From: Henriciella barbarensis
Lineage (GTDB): Bacteria; Pseudomonadota; Alphaproteobacteria; Caulobacterales; Hyphomonadaceae
Length of the DNA: 64,000 nt
Direction: 5' to 3'
Assembly: GCF_003576345.1 (NCBI RefSeq)
Contig: NZ_QWGB01000009.1
Location: forward strand, 1 to 64,000
The notes below the pieces were generated by a model. It was given only the letters and a program-made list of their open reading frames with translations. It made no database searches and was not told where the DNA came from. The translations under genes were made by a program, and so were the position numbers. Positions 24,792 to 33,323 of the stretch are shown one piece after another (position 1 is the stretch's first letter; the number at the start of each line of letters is the position of its first letter).

Positions 24792-25295
24792 ATGCGACAC
24801 GCCGCTTTCACTGCGATCATGTTCACCGCTGCCATTGCAGGGTGCCAGACCTTGCCGGAAGAGCTCGGGCCACAGGATTATAGCGTCATTGAAGCAGCCT
24901 CTGCCGACTGGGTTGCGGCCTATAATGCGAATGACTGGGAGCTGCTCGCCTCCTACTTCACCTCAGACGCCATCCTGATGCCGCCAAACGGACCTGCCGT
25001 GACAGGACGTGAGAACATTGCGGTCTGGGAAGCGGAAAACGAGACTGGCTACCGCATCGCGCTCGATATCGAGAATATCGGCGGCGGCGGCGACACCGCC
25101 TATGTGCGCGGGCGCTCCTGCGTCTTCGTTCCGCTGGGTGACGATGAATACGGCGTCGATGCAGGCAAGTTCCTCGAAGTACGCAAGCTTCAGGAAGACG
25201 GCGCCTGGCTGGTCGATGTCGACATCTTCAATTCCGACACGCCTGAAGAGGCTGGCCTGCAGGCCGTCTGCCCGTTTGCGGATGGGTGGGAGTAG
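24792..25295 (+). CDS. SnoaL/DUF4440-like (NTF2-fold) lipoprotein
   Basis: 167 residues. The lipobox in 'MFTAAIAGCQTLPEE' gives lipid-anchored Cys19. The body is an NTF2-like fold: 'VIEAASADWVAAYNANDWEL' followed by 'YFTSDAILMPPNGPAVTG', the DUF4440/SgcJ pattern. Such proteins may bind small ligands or act as enzymes; nothing specific can be said. A ribosome site (GAGGGA) is 6 bases upstream. Confidence 0.8.
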   Translation: MRHAAFTAIMFTAAIAGCQTLPEELGPQDYSVIEAASADWVAAYNANDWELLASYFTSDAILMPPNGPAVTGRENIAVWEAENETGYRIALDIENIGGGGDTAYVRGRSCVFVPLGDDEYGVDAGKFLEVRKLQEDGAWLVDVDIFNSDTPEEAGLQAVCPFADGWE

Positions 25296-25601
25296 GGCTG
25301 CCCAAGTTCGCTGGTTCGCGGGCGGCCGCGTCTATGCAAAAGATACCAGATAACTTTAAGGGCCGTTACGCCCGTTGGGCGTAAGCCCATCTGGGTGTCC
25401 AACTCCGGATGGGAAGCGGGCGCATGGGGTGTGACGGCAGAAGCTGGACCCCCAGACGGCTACGCCGTCGAGGATGACGCCTATAACGCTCCGCAAGTGC
25501 GGAGCCGTCGACTCAAGTGTCGAACTATCTTAAGTTTATAACTGTTTTCGCTCACTCTGCGATAGTATTAACTTTGCTGACTTTGGAAGGAGAATACAAA
25601 T
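25296..25601. other. Intergenic block with several hairpins, no gene
   Basis: 306 bases with no credible gene. Three strong inverted repeats occur in a row: TTACGCCC-GTT-GGGCGTAA (25,366-25,384), GACGGC-TAC-GCCGTC (about 25,455-25,469) and GCTCCGC-AAGT-GCGGAGC (about 25,488-25,505). The middle one lies in a TGGACCCCCAGACGGC...GAGGATGACG context that resembles dispersed REP-like elements. From about 25,510 the sequence becomes AT-richer and leads into the next gene. Confidence 0.55.
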
Positions 25602-26387
25602 TTGATTCCAGACGAAAAGATGGGTGAGTTCACTCTTCGCTTCAGAGAGTCCTTGGAGGGATTCTCCGGGCTGGCCTTTAATGCAAATCGCAGAAGCGAA
25701 GTGATGCACGCGTCATCCCTCGAAAAATTGAGAGCGAAACTTTCCAATTTCGTGGGACGTGTGCACCCTAACTACTTCGGTTGGGACGGTGCCTATCAAC
25801 GTTTTGTAGGGGTATTCCCGGGCGGGTTTCATTCTGACGACTACAAGAGTGCTGAACGTAATTATAAGGAAGACGCTCGAAAACTGCTTGAGGAAAGGCT
25901 CCCGCTTTCTTCCGTGCAATCAAATTCGGGGATGGGGGAGGCTGCGCTAGCAGTATTCAGGAAGACGAATTTGTTGTCACCTTTCGAGCAAACGAGAATT
26001 CAAGCTTTATTGAGAAGTCGGAGGGCGGACGACTTTGTTCGTGCGGCCGCAACTTTCACTCTTGGCGATCGTGCCAATGGGCTACGTTCAATGGAGCACG
26101 CGGCGCTAGAGTACGACGTCGCAAAATGGACGGCCATTTCATACCTTCCGTATCTTTGGGCGCCTACAGTACACATGTTCTTGAAACCGGAAGTCACAAG
26201 AGACTGCGCCGAGCGGGTAGGGCATGAATTCCAGTATAAGTACGAGCCGGCCCTAAATCCATCTGTATACGAATCGCTTATTGATTTGACCCATACCGCG
26301 AAAGCCGAACTGGAGGCGCGAGGTGCCCTTCCGTCAGACAACATTGATATCCAGAGTTTCATCTGGATAGCGGGCAAATATGAGTAG
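25602..26387 (+). CDS. Hypothetical protein of atypical composition
   Basis: 261 residues, not recognised. Start is TTG 25,602, supported by AAGGAG nine bases upstream; Met 25,620 is the alternative. The protein looks soluble, mixed alpha/beta, with aromatic-rich stretches ('NYFGWDGAYQRFVGVFPGGF', 'KWTAISYLPYLWAP') and a conserved-looking end ('NIDIQSFIWIAGKYE'). The gene is visibly poorer in GC than its neighbours, with AGA, ATA and TTA codons, and follows a hairpin-rich spacer, so recent acquisition is likely. Single genes of this type can belong to defence or mobile islands, but no such partner is present. Confidence 0.7.
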   Translation: MIPDEKMGEFTLRFRESLEGFSGLAFNANRRSEVMHASSLEKLRAKLSNFVGRVHPNYFGWDGAYQRFVGVFPGGFHSDDYKSAERNYKEDARKLLEERLPLSSVQSNSGMGEAALAVFRKTNLLSPFEQTRIQALLRSRRADDFVRAAATFTLGDRANGLRSMEHAALEYDVAKWTAISYLPYLWAPTVHMFLKPEVTRDCAERVGHEFQYKYEPALNPSVYESLIDLTHTAKAELEARGALPSDNIDIQSFIWIAGKYE

Positions 26388-26397
26388 AGCGATCACC

Positions 26398-28740
26398 CTA
26401 AACTCCCGTCACGAAGGTCGAGATGACCTTCTTCAGGCCAACATTCTTGAAGTTGACCTGTAGCTTGGTGCCGTCTGCGCTGAGGACCTGGCCGTAGCCG
26501 AATTTTTCGTGGTGGACGCGTTGGCCGATTTTGAAGCCGGATTTGCCGGAGCTGGTGGCGATAAGCTCGGCCTTGCCGTCGATGACGGGGCCGGTCTTTG
26601 AGCCTTTGCCGGCGTTTTCCTTGAGGCGGCGCCAGCCGGGGGAGGTGTAGTTGGACCGTTCGCCGAGATCCTCGATCGTGCCCTGGAAGCCCTGATCGGC
26701 GCCGGGCATGGTGGAATAGCCGGTCTCGCTGCTTGCCTCGACATTCTCGTGCGGGAGTTCATCGACAAAGCGCGATGGCAGGACGGACTGCCAGCGCCCG
26801 AAGATCATCCGGTTGGCGACAAAGCTGATGGAGCATTTTTCGCGCGCGCGGGTGATGCCAACATAGGCAAGGCGGCGTTCTTCCTCGAGACCTTTCATGC
26901 CGGACTCGTCCAGCGAGCGGCGGGAAGGAAAGACTTCCTCTTCCCAGCCGGGCAGGAAGACCATGGGCCATTCGAGCCCCTTGGCAGCGTGCAGGGTGAG
27001 GATCTGGACCTCGTTGCCTGAACTCTGACCGCCAACATCCATGACCAGCTGCACGTGTTCGAGGAAGCCTGCGAGGCTGTCGAACTGGCCGATGGCGTGG
27101 ATCAGTTCCTTGAGGTTGTCGAGCCGCGTTTGGGACTGCGGGGAGCGGTCCTTTTGCAGCATGTCGGTATAGCCGCTCTCGTCGAGGATGACTTGTGCGA
27201 GCTCGTGGTGCGCCATTCCGTTATTGAGACGGTCACGCCACAGATTCACCTGGTCCATGAAGGTGGTGAGGCCGCGCTTGGCGGGGCCTTTGACCTCATC
27301 GGTCTGCAGGATCATCGGGGTGAGCGTGAAGAGCGAACGGCCATCTTCGCGGGCGAGGCTCTGCAGCTTCTGGATCGTGGTTGCGCCGACACCGCGCTTT
27401 GGCTGGTTCACCACACGCTCAAAGGCGAGGTCGTCATCGGGACTGCGCACGAGGCGAAGATAGGCGAGGGCGTCGCGGATCTCGGCGCGCTCGAAGAAGC
27501 GCGGACCGCCGATCACGCGGTAGGGGATACCCAGCATGATGAGGCGTTCTTCGAAGAGGCGCATCTGCCATGAGGCACGGACGAGGATGGCGCAGTCTTC
27601 GTACTGGCCGCCCTTGTTGATGTAGCTTTCGATGTCATCGCAGATGAGGCGCGCTTCGGCTTCCCCGTCCCAGAGGCCGCGCACCTGGACTTTCTCGGCG
27701 TCCGGACTGGCCTGCTCACCGTCGCCGACAAAGAGCGTCTTGCCGAGGCGGCCCTTGTTGAAGTCAATGACGGAGGAGGCGGCGGCGAGGATGTGTTTGG
27801 TGGAGCGGTAGTTGCGCTCCAGCCGGATGACCTTGGCGCCCGGGAAGTCCTTTTCGAAGCGCAGGATATTGTCGACCTCTGCGCCGCGCCAGCCATAGAT
27901 CGACTGGTCGTCATCACCCACACAGCAGATATTGTTCGAGCCGCGCGCCAGCAGGCGAAGCCAGAGATACTGGGCGACGTTCGTATCCTGATACTCGTCC
28001 ACCAGGATGTATTTGAACCGCTGGTGATAGTCCGCCAGCAGGTCCGGATTTTCCTGGAAGATGGTGATGTTGTGGATCAGCAGGTCACCGAAATCGCAGG
28101 CGTTCAGGACCTTCAGGCGGTTCTGATACGTCTCATAAAGCTGGATCGCCTTGCCATCGGCGAATTGCCAGGCTTCGTCCTTGGGGACTTTCGATGGCGT
28201 CAGCGCGCGGTTCTTCCAGCCATCGATGAGGCTTGAGAGGTGGCGCGGCGTCCAGCGCTTGGTGTCGATATTTTCGGCCTCGATCACCTGCTTGCAGAGA
28301 CGGATGACGTCGTCTGTATCGAGGATGGTGAAGCTGGATTTGAGACCTGCAAGTTCGGCGTGGCGGCGCAAAATCTGCGCGCTGATCGAGTGAAACGTGC
28401 CGAGCCATCTGAGGCCTTCACCGGCATCGCCGATGAGGTGAAGCGCGCGTTCGCGCATTTCGCGCGCGGCCTTGTTGGTGAAGGTCACCGTCAGTGTCTG
28501 GCTGGGCCAGGCGAGCTTGGAGCCAATGATATGGGCAAGACGGGTCGTCAGGACACGCGTTTTGCCGGTGCCAGCACCTGCGAGAACCAGGAGCGGGCCT
28601 TCGGTCGTTTCGACCGCATCGCGCTGTTCGGGGTTCAGACCGTCGAGATAATTGGCATTCGTGTCCGGCACCGGCGCACGGGCGGCGGCCATTTCCGAGA
28701 TAGATGGGCGGCGATTCGGGCTGGAACTCATGGAGAACAT
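26398..28740 (-). CDS. UvrD/PcrA-type ATP-dependent DNA helicase
   Basis: 780 residues from ATG 28,740 (28,731 is also possible; neither has a clear ribosome site). SF1A motifs in order: Q motif 'GLNPEQRDAVETTEGPLLVL', Walker A 'AGAGTGKTRVL', 'LVDEYQDTN', 'VGDDDQSIYGWRGA', 'LERNYRS', 'LTLHAAKGLEWPMVFLPGWE' and 'EERRLAYVGITRAR'. The end ('RVHHEKFGYGQVLSADGTKL') is the PcrA/UvrD C-terminal Tudor-like domain that contacts RNA polymerase. It works in nucleotide-excision and mismatch repair and in clearing stalled complexes. An extension of the frame upstream of 28,740 looks non-coding. Confidence 0.93.
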   Translation of the reverse strand: MFSMSSSPNRRPSISEMAAARAPVPDTNANYLDGLNPEQRDAVETTEGPLLVLAGAGTGKTRVLTTRLAHIIGSKLAWPSQTLTVTFTNKAAREMRERALHLIGDAGEGLRWLGTFHSISAQILRRHAELAGLKSSFTILDTDDVIRLCKQVIEAENIDTKRWTPRHLSSLIDGWKNRALTPSKVPKDEAWQFADGKAIQLYETYQNRLKVLNACDFGDLLIHNITIFQENPDLLADYHQRFKYILVDEYQDTNVAQYLWLRLLARGSNNICCVGDDDQSIYGWRGAEVDNILRFEKDFPGAKVIRLERNYRSTKHILAAASSVIDFNKGRLGKTLFVGDGEQASPDAEKVQVRGLWDGEAEARLICDDIESYINKGGQYEDCAILVRASWQMRLFEERLIMLGIPYRVIGGPRFFERAEIRDALAYLRLVRSPDDDLAFERVVNQPKRGVGATTIQKLQSLAREDGRSLFTLTPMILQTDEVKGPAKRGLTTFMDQVNLWRDRLNNGMAHHELAQVILDESGYTDMLQKDRSPQSQTRLDNLKELIHAIGQFDSLAGFLEHVQLVMDVGGQSSGNEVQILTLHAAKGLEWPMVFLPGWEEEVFPSRRSLDESGMKGLEEERRLAYVGITRAREKCSISFVANRMIFGRWQSVLPSRFVDELPHENVEASSETGYSTMPGADQGFQGTIEDLGERSNYTSPGWRRLKENAGKGSKTGPVIDGKAELIATSSGKSGFKIGQRVHHEKFGYGQVLSADGTKLQVNFKNVGLKKVISTFVTGV

Positions 28741-28958
28741 ATAGCAGGGATTGGCCCTAATGGCAGGGGCCGACTGTGCCCTGTGCTGCCGCCGCAGAAG
28801 CTGCCCCAGCGGGGCGGGACTGAACCGCGCTGTGCTTCCTTGGCCCCGGCATGGCGACGGAAGTGCCATGGCCCGCTGGAACTGACTTAACGCCTCATGA
28901 ATTCCGGCACGGAAATTGCGGATGCCTTCTTCTTTGTGCTGACAGAATGGGGCAGGTC

Positions 28959-29573
28959 ATGGCGAAACCAGAACGGATCGTTTTCGAATATGGGTATGGG
29001 GCGCGGATTGCCTCTGCGTTCGTGGCCCTTCTGATGTGGGGGCTGGTGCTCGCGTCGCTGTCCGGTGCGATATACCTGCTCGTTCAGGGCAGTGCGCTGG
29101 CCGCGACCATTGCCTGCGCGATCGGTCTCATCCTTGCGCCGCTCGCCATCAATCACCAGCACGTCATGCGCCTCAAGCATCAGTGGCATCTTTCGCTTCG
29201 GCCTGGCCATGTCATGCTGGTGCTACCTGCCCACCGCGCCGCGCACCACAAGACGAAAAGCTTTGAGGGCGAGATCAGCTATCGCAGTATCAAGGGCATC
29301 TCCCGCCGCCGGGAGACCCATAGCGTGTTTGGCCTGAAGATGAGTGTCATGGCCTATTGGCTCGAGCTGCAGGACGGCCGGCTGATGCTGCTGGGCGAGG
29401 ACCGCAATCCGGGTGCCCACGAAAATGGCCGCAAGACGATTGTGGCGCGCGCGAGTGAAGCTGTCAGCCGGACATCCGGTCTGCCGCTGCGCCGTGCCGA
29501 ACCAGCACATACAGATCGGCGTTTCTTTGGCCTGATCGGCAGCGGCGCGCCTGCCTGGACGCAGGACGCCTAG
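28959..29573 (+). CDS. Hypothetical membrane protein
   Basis: 204 residues from ATG 28,959 (GGCAGGT just upstream). Two adjacent hydrophobic helices (about residues 14-34 and 41-62) are followed by a soluble part with an Arg/His-rich segment and a PH-like beta pattern ('HLSLRPGHVMLVLP', 'YRSIKGISRRRETHSVFGLK', 'MAYWLELQDGRLMLLGEDRN'). No family recognised. It is divergent from the helicase gene. Confidence 0.65.
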   Translation: MAKPERIVFEYGYGARIASAFVALLMWGLVLASLSGAIYLLVQGSALAATIACAIGLILAPLAINHQHVMRLKHQWHLSLRPGHVMLVLPAHRAAHHKTKSFEGEISYRSIKGISRRRETHSVFGLKMSVMAYWLELQDGRLMLLGEDRNPGAHENGRKTIVARASEAVSRTSGLPLRRAEPAHTDRRFFGLIGSGAPAWTQDA

Positions 29574-29574
29574 C

Positions 29575-30120
29575 TTAGCCAGCGCCTGGTTTGCGGAAGG
29601 CGATGGTCACTTCGCCAATCCGCAGACCGAAGCGGGTGACATAGGCCCTGTTCAGCAGCACCCCATCCTGTAGCAGGTACATCCAGTCGTCGAAGCCGAC
29701 ATTCCAGGTGCCGTCGCCAACCTTGAGATCGACCCGGTAGGTCCAGTTGAAGGCGTTGCCGACGGCCTGCCCCTGCGCCGTGTCCGGCACGTCATTCGCG
29801 GTGCCGCGATAGCGACCATTGGGCAGGATTTCGATGGTCCAGGTACGGGTGTCCTGCTCGCCATCGCTATAGTCGAATTCCTCGACAAGCGTCAGCGTGT
29901 CACCTTCTACCGTACCGGTAATGTCGACCTTGAACTGGCGTCTGATCTTGCCGAACCGGTCCTCGAAAATGCCATAGGCTGTTGTCTCGCCAAGAAAGTA
30001 GTCTTCCAGACGGAGCGTCTGCTCCGCACTCGAAAACTCTTCCAGGGAGTTCGAGACGCAGCCGCCGGCTGCGACACTGGCGGCAAGAAGGGCGGGGGCA
30101 AGGCGGGCTTTGAAGCGCAT
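29575..30120 (-). CDS. DUF3833 family lipoprotein
   Basis: 181 residues from Met at 30,120. A signal with lipobox ('AASVAAGGCVSNSLEEF') precedes a beta-rich lipocalin-like domain: 'DYFLGETTAYGIFEDRFGKI', 'GEQDTRTWTIEILPNGRYRG' and 'DDWMYLLQDGVLLNRAYVTR'. That is the DUF3833 pattern. Probably anchored in the outer membrane; function unknown. It converges with the gene ending at 29,573. Confidence 0.85.
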   Translation of the reverse strand: MRFKARLAPALLAASVAAGGCVSNSLEEFSSAEQTLRLEDYFLGETTAYGIFEDRFGKIRRQFKVDITGTVEGDTLTLVEEFDYSDGEQDTRTWTIEILPNGRYRGTANDVPDTAQGQAVGNAFNWTYRVDLKVGDGTWNVGFDDWMYLLQDGVLLNRAYVTRFGLRIGEVTIAFRKPGAG

Positions 30121-30267
30121 GGGTGTGGTCCTCTTTGACCCGTTTACGCAGATGCCTGACGGCCAGATCATCGCGCACAGCTCGCGCGTCCTGAACTTGA
30201 CAGATTCCCATAATGGGGTCTGATAACCTTAACGTGCATGCAGGCTGTGAGTGGGGGGGAGCACATC

Positions 30268-30819
30268 ATGGCGAAATCACAGGACGAAATACTCGCGGCT
30301 CATATCGCCGGCATGGAGTCCAAGACCGGTAAACCGCTCGCGCACTGGGTGAAAGTCGTTCAGTCGAGCGGACTGGAAAAGCATGGCGAACAGGTAAAGA
30401 TGCTGAAAGAGCAGCACGGCTTTGGACATGGGCACGCCAACATGGTCTGCCAGGCCGCGAAGGGCCGGTTTGATGCCGATGAGGGGGACATGCTGGCCGG
30501 ACAGTATGAGGGCAAGGAAAGCCTGCGGCCGATCTATGATGCGCTCGAAGCCTTTGCGAAGTCGCTGGGCGATGATGTCGAAATCTCGCCGAAGAAGACC
30601 TCGGTCGCATTTCGCCGGTCAAAGAACTTCGCGGTCGTGACCCCGGCGACCAAGTCGCGCGTGGATCTTGGCCTGAATTTGAAAGGCGAAGATGGCACGC
30701 TGCGGCTTATCGAAGAAAAGCCGGGCAGCATGTGCACGCACAAGATGAAGATCCAGATGGTCGAAGAGGTCGATGATGAGCTCAAGGCCTGGATGAAGGC
30801 GGCTTACGAGCGGGCCTAA
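30268..30819 (+). CDS. DUF4287 + DUF5655 domain protein
   Basis: 183 residues from ATG 30,268, which follows a strong GGGGGGAG ribosome site; a start 30 bases upstream lacks one. An N-terminal DUF4287 ('MESKTGKPLAHWVKVV', 'KEQHGFGHGHANMVCQAAKG') is followed by a DUF5655-like C-terminal domain ('PIYDALEAFAKSLGDDVEIS', 'KTSVAFRRSKNFAVVTPATK'). Both are widespread, cytoplasmic and of unknown function. Confidence 0.8.
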   Translation: MAKSQDEILAAHIAGMESKTGKPLAHWVKVVQSSGLEKHGEQVKMLKEQHGFGHGHANMVCQAAKGRFDADEGDMLAGQYEGKESLRPIYDALEAFAKSLGDDVEISPKKTSVAFRRSKNFAVVTPATKSRVDLGLNLKGEDGTLRLIEEKPGSMCTHKMKIQMVEEVDDELKAWMKAAYERA

Positions 30820-30840
30820 GGGCCGGGTGGGGCCCTGCGC

Positions 30841-31644
30841 CTACTCTCTAACCTTCGCCCGCGCGGCCTTGAAGTCGGGGGCGCGTTTTTCGGTGAAGGC
30901 GGCGACCGCTTCCTTGTGCTCTGGCAGGGTGTAGCAGACCTCAAGACTTTCATGCTCGCGCGCCTGTATGCGGGCCGTGTCGGTGTCGCAGCTATTGGCG
31001 CTGAGGAGTTGTTTGGTCATGCGCAGCATGGGCGATGGATTGGCGGCCATCTGGCCGGCGAGCGCCAGCGCATCGTCCAATAGGGTTTCAGGTTCTGACA
31101 GGCGGTCTGCGAGGCCGAGCTCGACGGCTTCTGCGCCGGAAACAGGCCGGGCAGTGAGCAGGAGGTCATGCGCCTTACCCCAACCGACGCGCTGGACGAG
31201 AAAGTGAGAACTCGCAAGCTCCGGAACGATGCCGACGCGCACGAAGACGAGGCCGAACTTCGAGAGGGTCGAGGCGACAATCATGTCGAAGGGCAGGATC
31301 TGGGTCACGCCAATGCCGAAGGCGGGGCCGTTGACCGCAGCGATGCAAGGCTTTGACGAGCGGATGAGGGAGATCCAATCGATACCGCCATCGCGCTTGT
31401 GGGCCTTGGTTTCGGACGCGTCGATATTGTTCTGGAAGTAGGACATGTCTGCACCCGCGCAGAAGCCGCGGCCCTCGCCGGTCATGACGATGGCACCAAT
31501 GTCTTCGTCTTCATTCGCCGCCGTGATCGCCTGACCCAATTCCCGGCTCATGTCCGGGGTCCAGGCGTTCAGTTTTTCCGGGCGGTTGAGCGTGATGAGG
31601 CAGACATTACCTCGCGTCTCAACCTTGATCTGCTCGTAGGACAT
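30841..31644 (-). CDS. Enoyl-CoA hydratase/isomerase family protein
   Basis: 267 residues, full-length crotonase fold. 'NVCLITLNRPEKLNAWTPDM' and the oxyanion-hole motif 'AIVMTGEGRGFCAGADMSYF' are near the N-terminus; 'PCIAAVNGPAFGIGVTQILP' carries the second oxyanion loop. The first catalytic Glu position of true hydratases reads Phe-Gly-Ile-Gly here, and 'GIVPELASSHFLVQRVGWGK' follows the pattern of acyl-CoA hydratase homologues. Likely role: beta-oxidation-type step on an unspecified acyl-CoA. Confidence 0.9.
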   Translation of the reverse strand: MSYEQIKVETRGNVCLITLNRPEKLNAWTPDMSRELGQAITAANEDEDIGAIVMTGEGRGFCAGADMSYFQNNIDASETKAHKRDGGIDWISLIRSSKPCIAAVNGPAFGIGVTQILPFDMIVASTLSKFGLVFVRVGIVPELASSHFLVQRVGWGKAHDLLLTARPVSGAEAVELGLADRLSEPETLLDDALALAGQMAANPSPMLRMTKQLLSANSCDTDTARIQAREHESLEVCYTLPEHKEAVAAFTEKRAPDFKAARAKVRE

Positions 31645-31806
31645 GGCTTTCTCCCTGATTTTTTGTCAGGGTGATCGGTCTGCCGCTGGGGTAGTCACGC
31701 GAATTTTTTAGGTCTGCGTGCTCGTTCGTTAAGGCGAGGAATGGAAAGGGTTCGGAACGGGGCCGGGAGACTGCGCGTTACTTGATCTGAACAAAAGGAA
31801 ACATTC

Positions 31807-31980
31807 ATGTCACTGGTCCAGATACTTCTATCCATCTTCTTGCCACCAATCGCGGTCTTCCTGAAAGCTGGCGTTGGTCTGCAGCTCATCATCAATATCG
31901 TGCTGTGCTTCTTCTTCTGGCTGCCTGCGGTTATCCACGCCCTGTGGATTAGCGCGAAGGGCGGGCCAGAACCGGTCTGA
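31807..31980 (+). CDS. YqaE/Pmp3-family small membrane protein
   Basis: 57 residues encoded by ATG 31,807 to TGA 31,980. Two hydrophobic helices with the family features: 'SIFLPPIAVFLKAGVG' followed by 'LIINIVLCFFFWLPAVIHAL'. Pmp3/YqaE proteins occur in membranes of bacteria, fungi and plants and are tied to salt or stress tolerance. It stands alone, with AAAGGAAA about 5 bases before the start and a strong terminator 25 bases after the stop. Confidence 0.88.
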   Translation: MSLVQILLSIFLPPIAVFLKAGVGLQLIINIVLCFFFWLPAVIHALWISAKGGPEPV

Positions 31981-32005
31981 TACCGGCAGGATATAACGCC
32001 ATAGA

Positions 32006-32040
32006 AAAAGGGCGGACCTTTCGCGAGGTCCGCCCTTTCT
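32006..32040. terminator. Bidirectional terminator between yqaE-like gene and OYE gene
   Basis: AAAGGGCGGACCT...AGGTCCGCCCTTT forms a perfect 13-bp stem with a TTCGCG loop, with A residues before and T residues after, so it can stop both converging transcripts. Confidence 0.88.
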
Positions 32041-32058
32041 GCATTGGAGACGATTGCT

Positions 32059-33171
32059 CTAGTAGAGCGTGGCCATTGCCTTGGCGTCATAATCGGCAAG
32101 CTCTTCCGTGCGGCCTTCCTTGACCTTGGTTGCCCATTCCGGGTCCTGGAGCAGGGCGCGGCCAACGGCGACGAGGTCGAACTCGCCTTTTTCCAGACGC
32201 TCGACCACGTCGGTGATGGGCCGGGTCTTCGATCCTTCGCCGCGCATTGCGCCGGTGAACTCCGATGAGAGGCCAACAGACCCGACCGTGATGGTTGGAA
32301 GGCCGGTCAGCTTCTTCGCCCAGCCTGCCGTGTTGAGGCCCTTCTCGCCGTCGACTTCCGGGAATTCTGCTTCCCAGAAGCGGCGCTGGCTGGCGTGCAG
32401 GATGTCGACGCCTGCATCGACGAAGACCTTGAGGAAGGCTTCGAACTCTTGCGGGGTCTCAGCGAGGCGTGCGGCGTAGTCCTGCTGCTTCCACTGCGAG
32501 AAGCGGAGGATGATTGGCATATCGGGGCCGACCGCCTTGCGGATTTCAGAGATGATCTCACCGGCAAAGCGCGCGCGCTCTGGCAGGCCGCCGCCATACT
32601 TGTCTTCGCGCCTGTTCATGACGTCCCAGAAGAACTGGTCGATCAGGTAGCCGTGTGCGCCGTGGATCTCGAGCGTATCGAAGCCAAGGTCTTTTGCGCT
32701 CTTTGCCGCATCGGCATAGGCCGCAACCATATCGGCAACTTCCTCGTCAGACGGCGCGTCGAAGAGCTGTTTGCCTTTGTGAGTGATGCCGGATGGGCTG
32801 TCGGACGGAGCGTCGGGGAAGTGACCGGTGCCGGTCTTGCGCAGGAGGCCCTGGTGCCAGATCTGAGGGCCCATCTTGCCGCCTTCGGCATGGACAGCCT
32901 CGATGACCTTCTGCCAGCCGGACAGGGCCGCATCGGTGTGGAAGAGGGGATAGTTCGGATTGTCAGATGCGCCCTTGCGGCGCACCAGCGTGCCTTCGGA
33001 AAGGATTAGGCCAACATCGGCAGCGGCGCGGCGAGCGTAATAGGCGGCAACATCATCGGTCGGTACGCCGTCCGGGCTGAAGCCGCGGGTCATCGGCGCC
33101 ATGACGATCCGGTTGTCGAGCTCCAGCGATTTCAGCTTGAAGGGTTCAAACAGGGCGGCGGCTGAGGACAT
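32059..33171 (-). CDS. Old yellow enzyme family NADH:flavin oxidoreductase
   Basis: 370 residues. An FMN-binding (beta/alpha)8 barrel: 'LDNRIVMAPMTRGFSPDGVP' at the N-terminus, 'GPQIWHQG' near residue 100, 'TLEIHGAHGYLIDQFFWDVM' with the His-x2-His pair, and 'LVAVGRALLQDPEWATKV' near the C-terminus for phosphate binding. It would reduce activated C=C bonds with NAD(P)H; the natural substrate is not known. Confidence 0.92.
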   Translation of the reverse strand: MSSAAALFEPFKLKSLELDNRIVMAPMTRGFSPDGVPTDDVAAYYARRAAADVGLILSEGTLVRRKGASDNPNYPLFHTDAALSGWQKVIEAVHAEGGKMGPQIWHQGLLRKTGTGHFPDAPSDSPSGITHKGKQLFDAPSDEEVADMVAAYADAAKSAKDLGFDTLEIHGAHGYLIDQFFWDVMNRREDKYGGGLPERARFAGEIISEIRKAVGPDMPIILRFSQWKQQDYAARLAETPQEFEAFLKVFVDAGVDILHASQRRFWEAEFPEVDGEKGLNTAGWAKKLTGLPTITVGSVGLSSEFTGAMRGEGSKTRPITDVVERLEKGEFDLVAVGRALLQDPEWATKVKEGRTEELADYDAKAMATLY

Positions 33172-33323
33172 GCGAATACTCCCATTGCAAAAGTCTGGTC
33201 TGGCAGATGGCGTATGAGGGAGGGAGGTTCAATGTTTTTCTTATTGAGAAAGTATTCAGGGTCAGTTCACTTGATGATTGCGAACACTGGTGCCACTCTC
33301 GACAGATAAATGGGGGACCGGAA

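Noticed and set aside
31695-32276. Open frame of 193 codons overlapping the start of the OYE 3' region and the YqaE-like gene
   Set aside because: It crosses a strong bidirectional terminator and lies opposite the well-supported 57-residue YqaE gene; translation has no domain.
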